Shown here: piece by piece, positions 31,662 through 43,560 of the stretch
Numbering within the stretch: position 1 is the first letter of the stretch
Layout: each line of letters opens with the position of its first letter
Program-made: the position numbers and the translations under genes
Notes under the pieces: model-generated
Databases searched by the model: none
Told to the model about the DNA's origin: nothing
Seen by the model: the letters and a program-made list of their open reading frames with translations, nothing else
NCBI GenBank assembly: GCA_047967505.1
Contig: CM106539.1
DNA length: 64,000 bases
Source of the DNA: Dipteris shenzhenensis
Taxonomy: Eukaryota > Polypodiophyta > Polypodiopsida > Gleicheniales
Reading direction: 5' to 3' (one strand)

Positions 31662-34600
31662 ATGTCTCCATCTTCAACAAGTAGCTCTAGTGAGGATGAA
31701 TCGCTCCGTATCCACCATCGCGAAATGTGGTTGGAGCAAAAAATCAAATGTCTGTGTGATCGATGTCGAGGAAACATGTATCGTGCATGCAGGATTACAC
31801 TCAATCATACCTCAAAGTATGGAGAATGGGATGTGACCGTAAACAGGGTAAGGGTTTGTAAGTTAAGGTTGATTGAGATACCTATGGGTGTTCATATGTT
31901 TGAGTTATGATCCCATTTTAATTTGATACAGGATGCAGTGCCACACCCGCATATGTTACCCTATGCCCATCGTGAGGAGGCGAAGCGTCGGCGATATGAG
32001 GTGGGATCTTCAGGAGGGACCGTTACGGATGCATGGAGTGATGGTGATAGTAGCCCTCTGCCATTACCTCATGAAGCTGTGGAGGAGGAGGTGTTTGATG
32101 ATATGGTGCGGGATTTATATGTCCATCAAGGGAGGGATAATAGCATGGAGTAGGATGATCTTTTTACCGCAGCATCGACTCCACTATTTGAGGGGTGCAC
32201 ATTCTCTGTTCTACGTGCCTCCCTTGAGTTACTAAACTTGCAAACCATCTATGGATGGAGCAATGCAAGTTTGAATGCATTACTCAAGTAAGCTTTAAAG
32301 TCGATTTTGCAAACATGGTGAATTATGCTAGTGGGTCAATTACTCGAATGCTTTTCTTCATTTATGGTCTTCACGTGCAGGCTATTGTATAAAATGCTTC
32401 CAAGGGAGAATAAACTACCGACCTCAAGAGATATGGCAAGGCAACATGTGACCTCTCTTGGAGGATTAGATTACAAGCGCATCCATGCATGTGTCAACGA
32501 TTGTGTTTTGTTTCGTGGACTACATAAGGATGCAAGAGAGTGTCGTACTTGTGGAGAGGCAAGATATAGAGCAGATCTCAAAACCTTGGACGTGCCTCGT
32601 AAGGTATTGCGACATTTTTCCATAATCCCTCGCATCCAACATATGTTCAAGTGCAAATCAATTGCAGAGCTCATGTCATGGCATTCCTCCCATCGATCAA
32701 CCGATGGCAAGTGGAGAACTCCCGCGGACTCTCCTGCGTGGAAGCATATTGAAGACACATGGCCAAGCTTCAAGGAAGAACCTAGGAGCTTGAGACTTGG
32801 ATTGGGTATGGACGGTGTGAACCCATTTGGTCTCAAAAGCACGTCTTACAGTGTATGGCCAATGGTATTGGTGAATTACAATCTTCGACCCTCTATGGCT
32901 ATTAAGAAAGGACATGTCATGCTGTCCCTTCTAATTCCAGGGAAACATAAAGTCAAAAACCCTGATGTTTATTTGGAGCCTTTGATTGATGAGCTAGAGA
33001 TACTTTGGAGAGGTATCGAGGTGCATGATGTGAGCAGGCCTCCCTTGTCACGAGACTTCAACTGCAAAGCAGTCTTGATGTGGACGATGCATGACTTCCC
33101 AGGCTATGGCGAGTGTTCAGGTAAGCATTGCATTTTTTAATTATGAATAGGCAAAGGATGTGGCACCCTAAACCCACCTTCCACTCTTAATTGCATCTAT
33201 TGTTCAGGTCTCACTACATCGGGTTACCATGCATGTCCTGTTTGTGGTCCTTCGCTAGTTGCCTCACGGGCAGACGCATTGAATAAGGTCATCTATGAGA
33301 ATCACCATCGATTTCTCCCACCTGATCATCCTAGATATGTTGCCCCTTGGAATGAAGTCCTCCCACAATCACTCACCGTGGGAGATTGGATGAGAATTTG
33401 GGACGGTTCCACGACTCCTCCACCACTTGGCATGAGCCGGTAAGGGTTTGTAACTATTGGCTGGAAGTAAAGATTAGCTATATTGGTTGAAAGTAAAGAT
33501 TGCACGCTAACACTTTATTTTGTTTAGATACTCCATCTTTTATCGTTTACCATATTGGTCCCACCTCAAGGTCAATCACCTGCTTGATCCCATACTTATC
33601 TTCAAGAATGTGGCATCTACCATTTGGGAGCATTTGAATGGGACATGAGGTTTGGCAGGCATAAGGGAGGATCTACGTACCACAGGGAGGATGCGTGAAG
33701 CTTGGCCTCAAGAGAGACCAAATGGGCGTGTTTTTTTACCTCGTGCACCGTGGATGTTATCAAAGCTAGAGATGGCGACGGTGAAGCGCGCTATTACTAC
33801 AATTCGTACTCCCACTGGATGCATGAGGTGTTTGAAGGGAGCCTTTACAAAGACCAAGAAAAGAGGTGTAGAGCAATTATATGGCTTGAAATCTCATGAT
33901 TGGCACAAGATGCTCCAAGTAAGTATTTTATATGCATAATATCTTTTTCCTTTCAAATTCGTGAGTGAATAGCTATAAGCAACTAATCAACCACCTCCTC
34001 GTGGGTTCAGTTCATACTACCTACTAGCATTTCACGTAGTGCATCGAAGGACGTGAAAGATTGTATTTACAAGATGGGCGAGCTGGTGAGGTATGTGAGC
34101 TCAAAGGAAATAGATCCCACCACGCTTGAGAATGCTCGAGTTATGTCAGTGGAGGCGGTTTGTTTAGTGGAGGAGACATTTCCACGTTCTATTCTCACAA
34201 GCCAACTACATCTCATAGTACATTTGGTGGATGAGATTGCTATATGCGGTACTATACATGCACGATGGTTGTTCTTCCTCAAGCGCTTCATGAAGACCTT
34301 GAAGGGCTTTGTGAGACAAAATGCAAGACCCGAAGGTAGCATGGCCGAGGGTTGGTTGGTACAAGAGTCACTTGTATATATTTTTGAGTTTCTTGTTGAT
34401 GTGGATAGCTCTCTCCCACGACTATGGAGAGATGATGAAGACCTAAGGATGACCTCTATTGTGCCTCAAGGAAAAGGACGCAACAAAGTAATAGACATGG
34501 AGTTGCATAATAGTATCAACCTCTTTTGTGTGCTTAATAGTGATGTGATGAAAAGATGGGTGACAAGATACGAGGATGCAAAGGCAAGAAGACAAGAAGA

Positions 34601-34800
34601 AAGGGCCCTCTTTCGTACACACCACGGATCTCGTGTGCCATACCCTTAGCATCTAAGAGCACTTTTAAAGGATATTCATGTGGATTGGCTACTTGATGAA
34701 ATGGAGAAAGCGGAGAAAGACGAGGGGATGCATATCACAATGGAAGAATGGGAGTATGCTAGGGGATGCATGAGCAAGGTCGGTATGTAGAATGTTATGC
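31662..34800 (+). pseudogene. TNP2-type transposase of CACTA-2, copy 2
   Basis: Probable start MSPSSTSSSSEDESL at 31662 (GTAGG before ATG). Exons: 31662-31848 (CLCDRCRGNMYRA), about 31932-32290 (ends in WSNASLNALL), about 32381-33120 (TNP2 core with LGLGMDGVNPFGLKS and MHDFPGYGECSG), about 33210-33440, about 33530-33919 (NHLLDPILIFKNVAST), and about 34005-34650 (DUF4218 with FMKTLKGFVRQNARPEGS). In-frame stops occur after DNSME (about 32151), after EHLNGT (about 33647) and after VPYP (about 34648). It keeps the segment deleted from copy 1. No DUF4216 exon was found after 34800. Inactive. Confidence 0.85.
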
Positions 34801-34981
34801 ATAAGTTAGGAGCTCTTTATAATTTAGATTGCTTGTGAGATTTTGGTGTACATCATTGCTTTCCAAACATTGCCCATGATTACCAAAGCACATAATTTTT
34901 TGCAAGCCCACATATACAAGAATTAAGTGAGATGAGGAGAATGAGACAATATGTAAAATAGTTTTGCCAATATCAATTGTG

Positions 34982-35290
34982 GGGCTACGGTTCAATCTCA
35001 TCCTCAATGAGATCAACCCTTGCCAAACTATCTACTTCAAAATCCAAACAAGTGTTTAGATCTACAAATACATTCAACCCACTACTACTTGTTCCACTCA
35101 TGTGCTCATCGAAATCAGCATCTCCAATGGTAGGCTCGTCCTCACGAGTAATGGCCTCAATATCTATATCTCCTATCTCATGATCATCCTCCTCTCTTGT
35201 ATCATGGTCATCATCACGTCCATGGCCATGATCATCCTCCATACGCTCCATATTAGTAAATGTACTATACATCACTTTGGAACGTGGCAT
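34982..35290 (-). pseudogene. Acidic C-terminal exon of a CACTA-2 transposase, inverted
   Basis: Minus-strand frame very rich in Asp and Glu (MEDDHGHGRDDDHDTREEDD), opening with PRSKVMYS. Position, acidity and the PRSK start match the last exon of the CACTA-1 transposase (PRSKQIFEDRDVD at 45702-45274). It is antisense to the neighbouring transposase and stops just before the inverted ORF X segment. About 140 bp between it and 34844 look like its 3' UTR. Confidence 0.6.
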
Positions 35291-35302
35291 AATAGGTATG
35301 AC

Positions 35303-37132
35303 TGCTTCGTTTCCATATTACAAAATCATGTGCCCATCGAAATTATGTGCTCATAATGCTTGAATTTTAACAAGTAAAACATTTGAATAAGTACTTATTA
35401 ATTTATAAAAATCCAAGTAGTTACTTTAAGCACATAAACTTTTGTACTCTTTCTTTTCCATGCTTTATCAAAGTTTTATGCTTCTTAATATTTTCAAATA
35501 TGATGGTTTATTCTCATGATTCTTACTTATGCACTTACGAAAATTTCATACAAGTACTCATTAATTGCTGATAAATTGAAAAATTACTACAAGTACTTAA
35601 AATTTATTACCCTGTAGAATTAACAACCATACATCTTCCTTATTTTTAACTTTATTATCCTTCAAAAATAGAGTGACTTACTTTTAACAGAAGAACATGA
35701 TATGTCCTTACAAATATGGCTTGATTTTATTCGAAGCAAGTGTGTTATTAGCGTCCTCATTTTGATAACAAAAAATCATATCTGCTTATACAAGACCAAT
35801 TCCTTGCATTGTAAGGGCTTTGTCTTTCATGTACAACCCTTTTTGGAAATTTGAGACTCTTTTCGAATGGATAACTTTTATCCTCTGTACCTCTATTACA
35901 TACAACTTTATGTTTCGTCAATAACTTAATGTTTGCACCCAAAAACTAGTTTGCCAATGTTCTAAAATAAAAAATACAAGATTTACAATAAACACCGTCT
36001 ATATTAATAATATATCTTAATTTTTTTAAAGCTGTCATGTTATCTTCGAATAGCATGCAACAATACAATTGAACAATTCACTTTACTACTTTCAAATGCT
36101 TTTCAAATTTTCATACAGACATTCACCGGGCAATTGCAGAAGGCATCTTAGCGCATCTACAATCAAGTTCAACACACCAGCATTCTACGTACGAACTTCC
36201 CCTACATCTCTCGCTATGGAAATTGGATATGCACAAGGAAGCAACTACATTTCCTTGAACGAAATTCACATTGATGACTCTTTCTACAACCTTTATCCAC
36301 AAAACAAATGTGTATTTACATCCATATCTTATATATTGCAGTTTCACATAACGCTCACTGCACTGAAAAAATAGTTTACTCCGAAGGATACAAATTGCTA
36401 CAGACAACTACATTTGTGCACGAGCAATGGGGGCTACAGCTCTTTAAATCAAACCTCTTTAAACAGCTTTACTTACACATCAACAGCAATCAAGAATACT
36501 TTCAAGGAGGATTGCTACATGATCATTATTACTACTGTGCCGATGACCTATTCTTGTGACATGTTTTATTCAACACTTTCGGTTTTGAACTGAAAACATA
36601 TCATACTAATGACGAGATTAAATATGATAATTTAGTGCCTACAAAGCTTCCAAAACAAACAAAAGAAGTGCAAGTTATAATAAAACATCCTGAAATGTTA
36701 ACGTACATAGGCACGGTGCAACCAAACAAAAAGAAGAACACTCACTGGACAAAATCCATGGTCCTTAGTTTGGAAGAGATTATTGAAACAAACAACTACA
36801 ACTCAACAAACAACATAGTGCACACCTTACGCGAAAAGTATCCATTGACTACAATACGTGCCGACACTACTAGTCGTAAAATCTCAAACTTTAAAAAAAG
36901 AGACAATGTTACAATCCAGACAATAACAAAAGAACCCAAAGCTCAAAACAGTGATCACATCAACAAAATCAAGCAATGTCCTTGTCCTCTAGAAACAACA
37001 CAAGCAATGATAACTCCGACAGTTACAGTCAGTTTGACAACCAGAAAAAGGAAGCGTACATCTCTAAGAAATGATTGCATAACAGTAGCGAAGTATTCAG
37101 AAATATTTGAGACTCCTATAAAATATGTACGT
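35303..37132 (+). pseudogene. ORF X, 5' portion of copy 2, inverted segment
   Basis: Reverse-complement counterpart of 12892-14720. Coding runs 36069-37132, from FKFSYRHSPGNCRRHLSAST through MEIGYAQGSNYISLNEIHID and HDHYYYCADDLF to TTRKRKRTSLRND and KYSEIFETPIKYV, where CACTA-2 interrupts it. Stops follow TALKK and ADDLFL, at positions where copy 1 is open. An upstream exon-like stretch lies at about 35765-35945. I recognise no domain; the basic C-terminal stretch could be a nuclear-localisation or nucleic-acid-binding segment. The strong protein similarity to copy 1 indicates past coding function. Confidence 0.6.
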
Positions 37133-37348
37133 CACAACAACACAAAGCAACTATAGACACGCTTGGTAGACGCGCAAAATAGCGGGCGCGTCTATAGGCG
37201 TTGCTTTAGCAGAGAAATTACGGGCGCATCTAAATGCGCATCTAAAAGCTCGTCTATTTGCGCATGAATCACCGCGTCTATTTGTGCATCTGACTTGAGA
37301 AAATACGGGCCCGTCTAACATCCTGTTTATTAGCGCGTCTATTTGCGC
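37133..37348. mobile_element. CACTA-2 copy 2, detached right terminus
   Basis: Begins CACAACAACACAAAGCAACT, pairing with the terminus at 28789 (mismatches only within the first 20 bases), and continues with degenerate GCGTCTATAGACGC motifs. It ends abruptly at about 37348, where ordinary repeated-block sequence (match to 14726) resumes. Confidence 0.85.
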
Positions 37349-38600
37349 GTAGTTCAAATTTTAAATACGTCAAAATATTGAGAAGCCATTGAAGAGTAAA
37401 CTTTACATATTGGTAATAACACATAAAGCAAGAAGAAACATTGTAGTTTTTTTAGTTTGAATGGAAATAAGGCATATATACAAGGGTATATCATGTCCTT
37501 TTATTAAAAGAAAATCATTCTACTTCTGAAGCAAAACAAAGTATAAACCAAGGAAGTCGCATGGGTGTTAAATTTGTAGGGCAATACATTTATATGAAAT
37601 TTTGGTAAGTGTAACTAAGTATTATGAGAATGAACTATTGTACTGGGAATGTGAAACAGCATAAAACTGCGCTAAACCATTAAATAATGTACTTTACATT
37701 ATATATTATTAATAAGAAACGAAACAATAAGAATGTACAAGCCTTTTCTATCTAGAATTTTTTTTTCCTTTGTGTAAAAATGGGACATATTTATAAAGGT
37801 GTATCATATCCTTTTCAAAGCGAAGCACTCTGCTGTTAAAGCACCAAGTCCCTGTGCTTTTTACAAAGAAATGAACATGGTAGAATCGTGTTGTACAACA
37901 AAGAAGTGTGTACTAAGTGTGAAACCGTTTGCTGTAAAAGGCGAAAGTAAAATCACAAACTAGGAAACCACAGGGCAATAAAAATATCGAGAAGCAATTT
38001 AAGAGTAAAATTTACATATTGCTAACAATACAAAAAGTAAGAAGAAACCTCAAACTGTTTTCAGTTTGAATGAAAAGAAGCCATATGTATGAGGGTATAT
38101 CATGTCCTTTTATTAAAGGAAAATCATTCTACTTCTAAAGCAAAACAAAGTATAAACCAAGGAAGTCGCATGGGTGTTAAATTTCTAGGGCAGTAAATTC
38201 ATATGAAAATTTTGTAAGTATATAACTAAGTATTATGAGAATGAACCATCGTACTTGAAATGTGAAACAGCATAAAACTTTGATAAACCATTCAAAAATG
38301 AACTTTACATTACATATTATTAATAAGAAATGAAACAATAAGGATGTACAAGCCTTTTTTATGTACAATTTTTTTTTCTTTGTATAAAAACAACACATAT
38401 TTTTAAAGGTGTATCATATCGTTTTCAAAGCAAAGCACTCTACTATTGAAGCACTAAGTCTCTGTGCTTTTTACAAAGAAATGAACATGGTGGAATAGTG
38501 ATGTACAACAGAGAAGTATGTACTGAGTGTGAAAACATTCGCTGTACAAGGGGAAAGGAAAATCACAAACTAGAAAACCACATGGCACTAAAACACACTG
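37349..38600. repeat. Two tandem ~610-bp imperfect AT-rich repeats
   Basis: Units start near 37379 and 37988 (GAGAAGC followed by AAGAGTAAA). Each contains CATGTCCTTTTATTAAA, AGTATAAACCAAGGAAGTCG and GTGCTTTTTACAAAGAAATG. Copy 1 has related units at about 14440-14998. No gene is seen. Confidence 0.75.
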
Positions 38601-38636
38601 TGATAGAAGCATCATGATCGGAGGGGCTAGGCAGGA

Positions 38637-40657
38637 ACATTACACAACGGAATAAACCTTGCAAGTGCACCATGCATGTTGACTAAGAACCTGCCCTCAA
38701 TTTTGTTGTCAAAGAGTTCCGACTTCAAGTATTGCGTGTCATCCTCTAACATCTCAATAAAAGGGTGCGGCAAGTCCAAGACCTTATCAACCTAGATGTC
38801 TTTGAACATGATATCTACAGTTCCACCATCTAGACTGGTAATAATGCCTTTCACCTTTGGAATTTTCTCTAAGAGCGTAACTCGGTTGCATGTCAAGCAG
38901 CATGCTACAGTGTTGTCTTTTGAAAATTTTCCTTCTTTACAGATACTGCATACAGGTTCATAAAGTGTCGAGTTGATTTCGATGACACTGAGCATGCCAC
39001 TCACCTTCATACAAAATGTTGACAAAGCAAATTATCAACAGAATCAGATAAATCCACTAATTATCACAAATGCTATGCAGCAGTAGAGCGTACTTGATTG
39101 CCATAACCGATTTGTTGAATGTGCTAGTGGAACACACAAGCCAGCCTTGCAGAGATAGATGGAATTCGAGTTGTGACTAGAATGGTCTAATCTAACATGT
39201 TTAGTGCGATGGGCTGGCTGTTCTTCTTGACGCCAACATTTCTCTGTATATTATAAAGTGACAGATTCTGGCAGCTTTAAATCTTTTAGTGATCTTCACA
39301 TAGTGGGAATGTCTGTTGCTCCAAAATGTCAACTACTTCAAACAAGGAAAAGTCAAAATAGGTTTTGCAAGGATAAAAGAGAGGCTAAGATGTACAGATA
39401 AAAGAGAGGCTAAGATGTACAGTGTGCATAATGGTTGGAGGAGAGGTAATTGCAGTAAGCAAATACCGTTATCAAGTCCTCCGCATCCTCGCTGTCGCCA
39501 ACAATCAGCTCATCCATCTGCTAGATTGAACTGCCAAGCTTGATGACCGTAACTGCAACTTTTGCCAAGGGGAGATAATTTACCTGGCCTTTATTGATGA
39601 GCTCCTTACATTCTTCCTTGTACTTGCAAATGGTCATTGTTGGGATGAACATTGGATTAACTGTAAATGGCGCACACCGCTCGATCCTGGTGGAAGGATC
39701 GAAAACCAACGTGAAGTCAGCTATCCCTCCATCATTCCGAGTATTTCTATTGCATACAGAATAGTTGGTTATTATGATACAATCACCAACATTAAGGGTT
39801 TTGATGAAATCCGCATAGTAGACCTCACCTATTGTGAAGGTGATGCAACCATTTTCCTCTCTGTCAATAAGATCTAGCTTTAAGCTTTTGGGGTAGTCGA
39901 CATTCTGTAAAGTCCATGTGCCATACTTGTTAAGAACTCTCCCTTCAAATATTCCATTTCTAACAGAGAAGTCTATTTCATCAATTGATAGAGGCCTATC
40001 AATCGCAGAATACTCAGTGTCTGTACTTGCTTGGTCCAATGATTCTAAGGATAAGATATTGGGAGATCTCTCATCCTTTGGGGCCTCTAACTTCATTCTC
40101 TTATCGTCTCTCCCATCAACATTCGGAAAGTAGCGCTTCACGGAACATTTATCAATGGTTACGATAGCACTACTAGACGATTCTACATCAGCATCATAGC
40201 CACTAGCGCCTTCACCTTGGATGAAAGACTTGCTCGTCTCTGGAAAAAATAAGCATTGTTCTAAAACTCTACTAGACGATTCTACATCAGCATCATAGCC
40301 ACTAGCGCCTTCACCTTGGATGAAAGACTTGCTCGTCTATGGAAAAAATAAGCATTGTTCTAAAACTCATCACGAGCTAGATACTATAAATTTATCTTAT
40401 AAACCATTCATCACGAAAGCACTACTTCTACATGCAATCTTAAAATTGAGATTTTAAAGTACTTCTGAGAGTAGCACTTTAAAAATATAAAGTTGAAAGA
40501 TAAAAGGAAATTTTGAGCATATATATTTGCTACACCCTGTCTCTTCTTCTTCATCGGTTAAATCAGAGCTCAAACTGTCTAATGTTGAAGACTTCTCTTG
40601 CGAAGTCGCCACCAACAATGCCAGAATGAGCTTCCTCCAGAGCCTCAACAAACTCAT
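38637..40657 (-). pseudogene. RPA1-like single-stranded-DNA-binding protein, Helitron type
   Basis: Minus-strand multi-exon gene resembling the replication protein A large-subunit homologues carried by plant Helitrons. Possible start MSLLRLWRKL at 40657; an exon from about 40250 to 39583 holds OB-fold sequence (DFSVRNGIFEGRVLNKYGTW, LNVGDCIIITNYSVCNRN), ending before a GTAAAT donor. A later exon from 39025 has a C4 zinc-ribbon pattern (VCSICKEGKF, ACCLTCNRV) and continues to a stop at about 38637. A TAG near 38792 interrupts the last exon, and 39030-39520 has no assignable exon, so it is probably defective. It may belong to the same Helitron-like unit as the helicase pseudogene. Confidence 0.65.
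40168..40366. repeat. ~100-bp tandem duplication in the RPA-like gene
   Basis: Two nearly identical units (from TACTAGACGATTCTACATCA at about 40168 and 40270) each contain the start of an exon (encoding TSKSFIQGEGASGYDADVES) and its splice acceptor; one acceptor reads CCAG, the other ATAG. Confidence 0.85.
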
Positions 40658-40859
40658 CTTCCCGTCTTATTACAAAATTTCCCTTGCAAAAAGGGTGGTA
40701 CAAAATCGCTCAAATGAACCGATCGAGCGGCAGAGGCATATACATGTTGAAGATATACAACATTGTTTGTTACAAAATTACCCTTTCAAAAAGGGTGATA
40801 CAAAATCGTTCAAATGAGCCGATATACAAAAGAATATACATGGCGAAGTATATGCAAAC

Positions 40860-42428
40860 TGCTACTACTACTACTACTACTACTACTAGTACTGCTCATT
40901 CGAATCGTTGTCGTCCTCCTCATCCTCGTCTTGCTGGCCTGATCCTTAGCCCTCATGAGCTACGCCTGATCCTTGACCCTCATGAGCTGCGCCTGGTCCT
41001 CGGCCCTCGTCACCGCTCACCTTTGATGATGGGACGCTCGAGCTTTAACTCTAAGAGTAAAACCAAATTAATTGGAAATTAGATTGGAACTTAAAGAATA
41101 AAACAATTTAAAAAGTGAGATTACAAGTAGGAGTAGACTTATACCGTGCAAGTAGCCACCTCAGCCCAATCGACCGTCACTCCCATTGCTTCCTGCTCAA
41201 TAAACCACGGCTTTGTTCCTACGCGAAACGCGTGTCTCGTCTCTGCATCTATAGGAAGGCGACCCATCGTAGCTTGTTGTGGACCCAATTTACGAGAGTT
41301 AGATAAAGTGCATGTAATATGTAGTAAAACAAATAGAATAATACATTAAATGAGAAGAAGTAGACTTACCACGGTTGCCTCAAATGCCAACCGTCCGCCT
41401 GCACCAAAGTGCGAAGTACCTACGGCGTCTAGCCGTCTCCTTGTAGCCCTCCTCTGACCCTCGAACATTTCAGGATGGTCCCTATTATGCTTCTTGAAAA
41501 ACTTCCAATCAGCTTTGTCTGCCCAGCTGGGTTTAGCCCTCCCCTTTGCGATGGAAGTATGCAAGGTTGATCTACAATGCTTCAAGACCAAACCCATGCG
41601 CTCTCGCATGTAATTCTCATTGAACTCCCAATTTGGGGGGTTAGGGTATTTTGCTTTCAATTCATCGATGACCGCCTACTTCTTTTGGTCATCTTGATAT
41701 CGCCAATCAATAGCAATGCCACTCCTGAAGTGGTAGCTCATCAACCGCCTCATGGTGGCCATCACTACTTTGCTCTTTTTATCTTCTATTATCTCTCCAG
41801 CAGCCGTGATTTGATAGGACAGGTCCTCGATTGGGTAAGGAGGACTCATGGTAGTGGCAAAGTCAGAGGAGTGGTGTTTGTGCAAGCACTTCTGGAGCGA
41901 GGAGTAGCAGTGGGAGTAGGAGAGGGCAAGGGACCTAACTAGTACTAGGTCTCAGGACCAACTGGAGACCTGTAGGGATGTGAATGTGCTAACTTGTCTA
42001 CATCTCCTGAGTCAGCACAACATAAGCGACCCCTCCTACTCTTCCTTCCCTTACGATGGGCACGCCTAGGTGATGACCCCTCAATCGAAGGGGCACGAGG
42101 GGACGGCTAGGTAGTAGGTCCAACCATCAGTGTAGGAGAGGGAAATGCTGAGGTCCTCTGGGATAGCAGAGAGAAGAATCTCGCTGCCTCCTCATCGGTC
42201 ATCTGTGCCAGAAACTAGTCGGGACTCCCGACAAAGCCATGGGCTACTAGCAAAGGAGTTCCCCAAGGGGTAGTTGTAGTGCTACATCCGAGAGGAGTCG
42301 AGGTTAGTCACAGGGGTAGGCCCCTGAGGTGTCGCCTGAGGCAAATCAAAGTCCTCTGGAGAATAGAGATCATGATGTCTCCTCCTACGAGAGTTTCCAT
42401 ACTCATCGGACGTGTGACGTGATCCCAT
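40860..42428 (-). pseudogene. Ptta/TNPA-like protein of the outer CACTA-1 element
   Basis: Start codon equivalent at 42428 (MGSRHTSDEYG), preceded by the same splice-acceptor sequence as in the intact gene. The conserved domain is readable at 41885-41370 (YQITAAGEIIEDKKSK, SWADKADWKFFKKHNRDHPE, SHFGAGGRLAFEATVV). Frame breaks occur between about 41676 and 42280, including stops near 42113 and 41940. The third exon (about 41050-40880) contains an ACT microsatellite (40860-40889) and has lost the acidic Ser-Asp repeat end seen in the intact gene. Confidence 0.8.
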
Positions 42429-42527
42429 GTCTAACGTAGACACAAACACGAAAACAAAAAACAAAAAACAAGAGAATACATTGAGAAAGCATGTGAGAAT
42501 ACATTGACAAAGCATAAGAGAATACAT

Positions 42528-43560
42528 TGAGAAAGCATATGCTGATGCTTATGCATAAGCATATGAGCATATGCTTATGCATAAGCATAAGCATAGGCAT
42601 AGGCATAGCCATAGGCATATGCTTATGAAAAGAAGAGAAAAAGAGAGGAAAAAAGAAGAGAAAGAAAGGAGAAGGAGAAGGAGAAGGACATGCATAGGCA
42701 TATGCTTATGAAAAGAAGAGAAAAAGAAAGGAAAAAAGAAGAGAAAGAAAGGAGAAGGAGAAGGACATGCATAGGCATAGGCATAGGCATAGGCATAAGA
42801 GAAGGAGACATATGCTCATGCATAAGCATAAGCATAAGAGAAGGAAGAGAAAAAAAGAGCATAAGCATAAGAGATACGGAAAGAAAGCATATGCTTATGC
42901 TTATGCATGAGCATATGAGCATAAAAGAAAAAGAGAGAAAACTTAAGCATAGGCAAATACATATGCTTATGAAAAGAGATCAAAAGAGGGGAAAGAGGGG
43001 AAGAAAGAGAGAGGAAAAGAGGAAAAGAGGAGAAGGAGAAGGAGAAGGAGACATATGCTCATGCATAAGCATAAGCATAAGAGAAGGAAGAGCGAAAAAG
43101 AGCATAAGCATAAGAGAAAAGGAAAGAAAGGATATGCTTATGCTTATGCATGAGCATATGAGCATAAAAGAAAAAGAGAGAAAGCATAAGCTTGTGCTTA
43201 TGCATGAGCATATGAGCATATGCCCATGCATAAGCATAGGCAAATACATATGCTTATGAAAAGAGATTGAGAGGGGAAAGAGAAGGGAAAAGAGGAAAAG
43301 AGATTGAAAGAGGAGAAAAATAAGAGGGAAAAAGAGCATAAACATAAGAGAAGGAAGAGGGGAAAAGAGATTGAAAGAGGGGATGAAAGAGGGAAAAAAG
43401 AAGAGGGAAAAAGAGCATAAACATAAGAGAAGGAAGAGGGGAAAAGAGATTGAAAGAGGGGAAAAAGAAGAGAAGGAAAGGAGGAAGAGGGGATAAACAA
43501 GAGGGAAAATGAAAAGAAGGAAAAGACGAAGAGAGGGAAAGAAGAGGGAATAGGGCTAGA
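42528..43560. repeat. Leader-intron low-complexity region of outer element
   Basis: Mixture of GCATAAGC/GCTTATGC hexamer runs (42528-43250) and long purine-only AAGAGGAAAGAG-type tracts. It occupies the position of the 5.6-kb array in the inner element but is only about 1 kb and much richer in purine tracts. Its many short translated frames are compositional artefacts. Confidence 0.85.

Larger units (their letters stand above)
28789..34844. mobile_element. CACTA-2 element, copy 2 (main part)
   Basis: Starts with CACAACAAGACAAAGCACCC directly after ACG (28786-28788). It contains the minus-strand Ptta gene, the central palindrome region and the plus-strand TNP2 gene. Its other terminus lies at 37133-37348, beginning CACAACAACACAAAG and preceded by CGT (37130-37132), the reverse complement of the same ACG. 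Copy 1 has one ACG (12889-12891) at the unoccupied site. The element therefore inserted in ORF X with a 3-bp duplication and was later rearranged. Confidence 0.85.

Noticed and set aside
40860-40889. Trinucleotide array as a coding polyserine or polythreonine tract
   Set aside because: It lies in the decayed third exon or 3' UTR of the outer Ptta pseudogene, where the frame is already lost.
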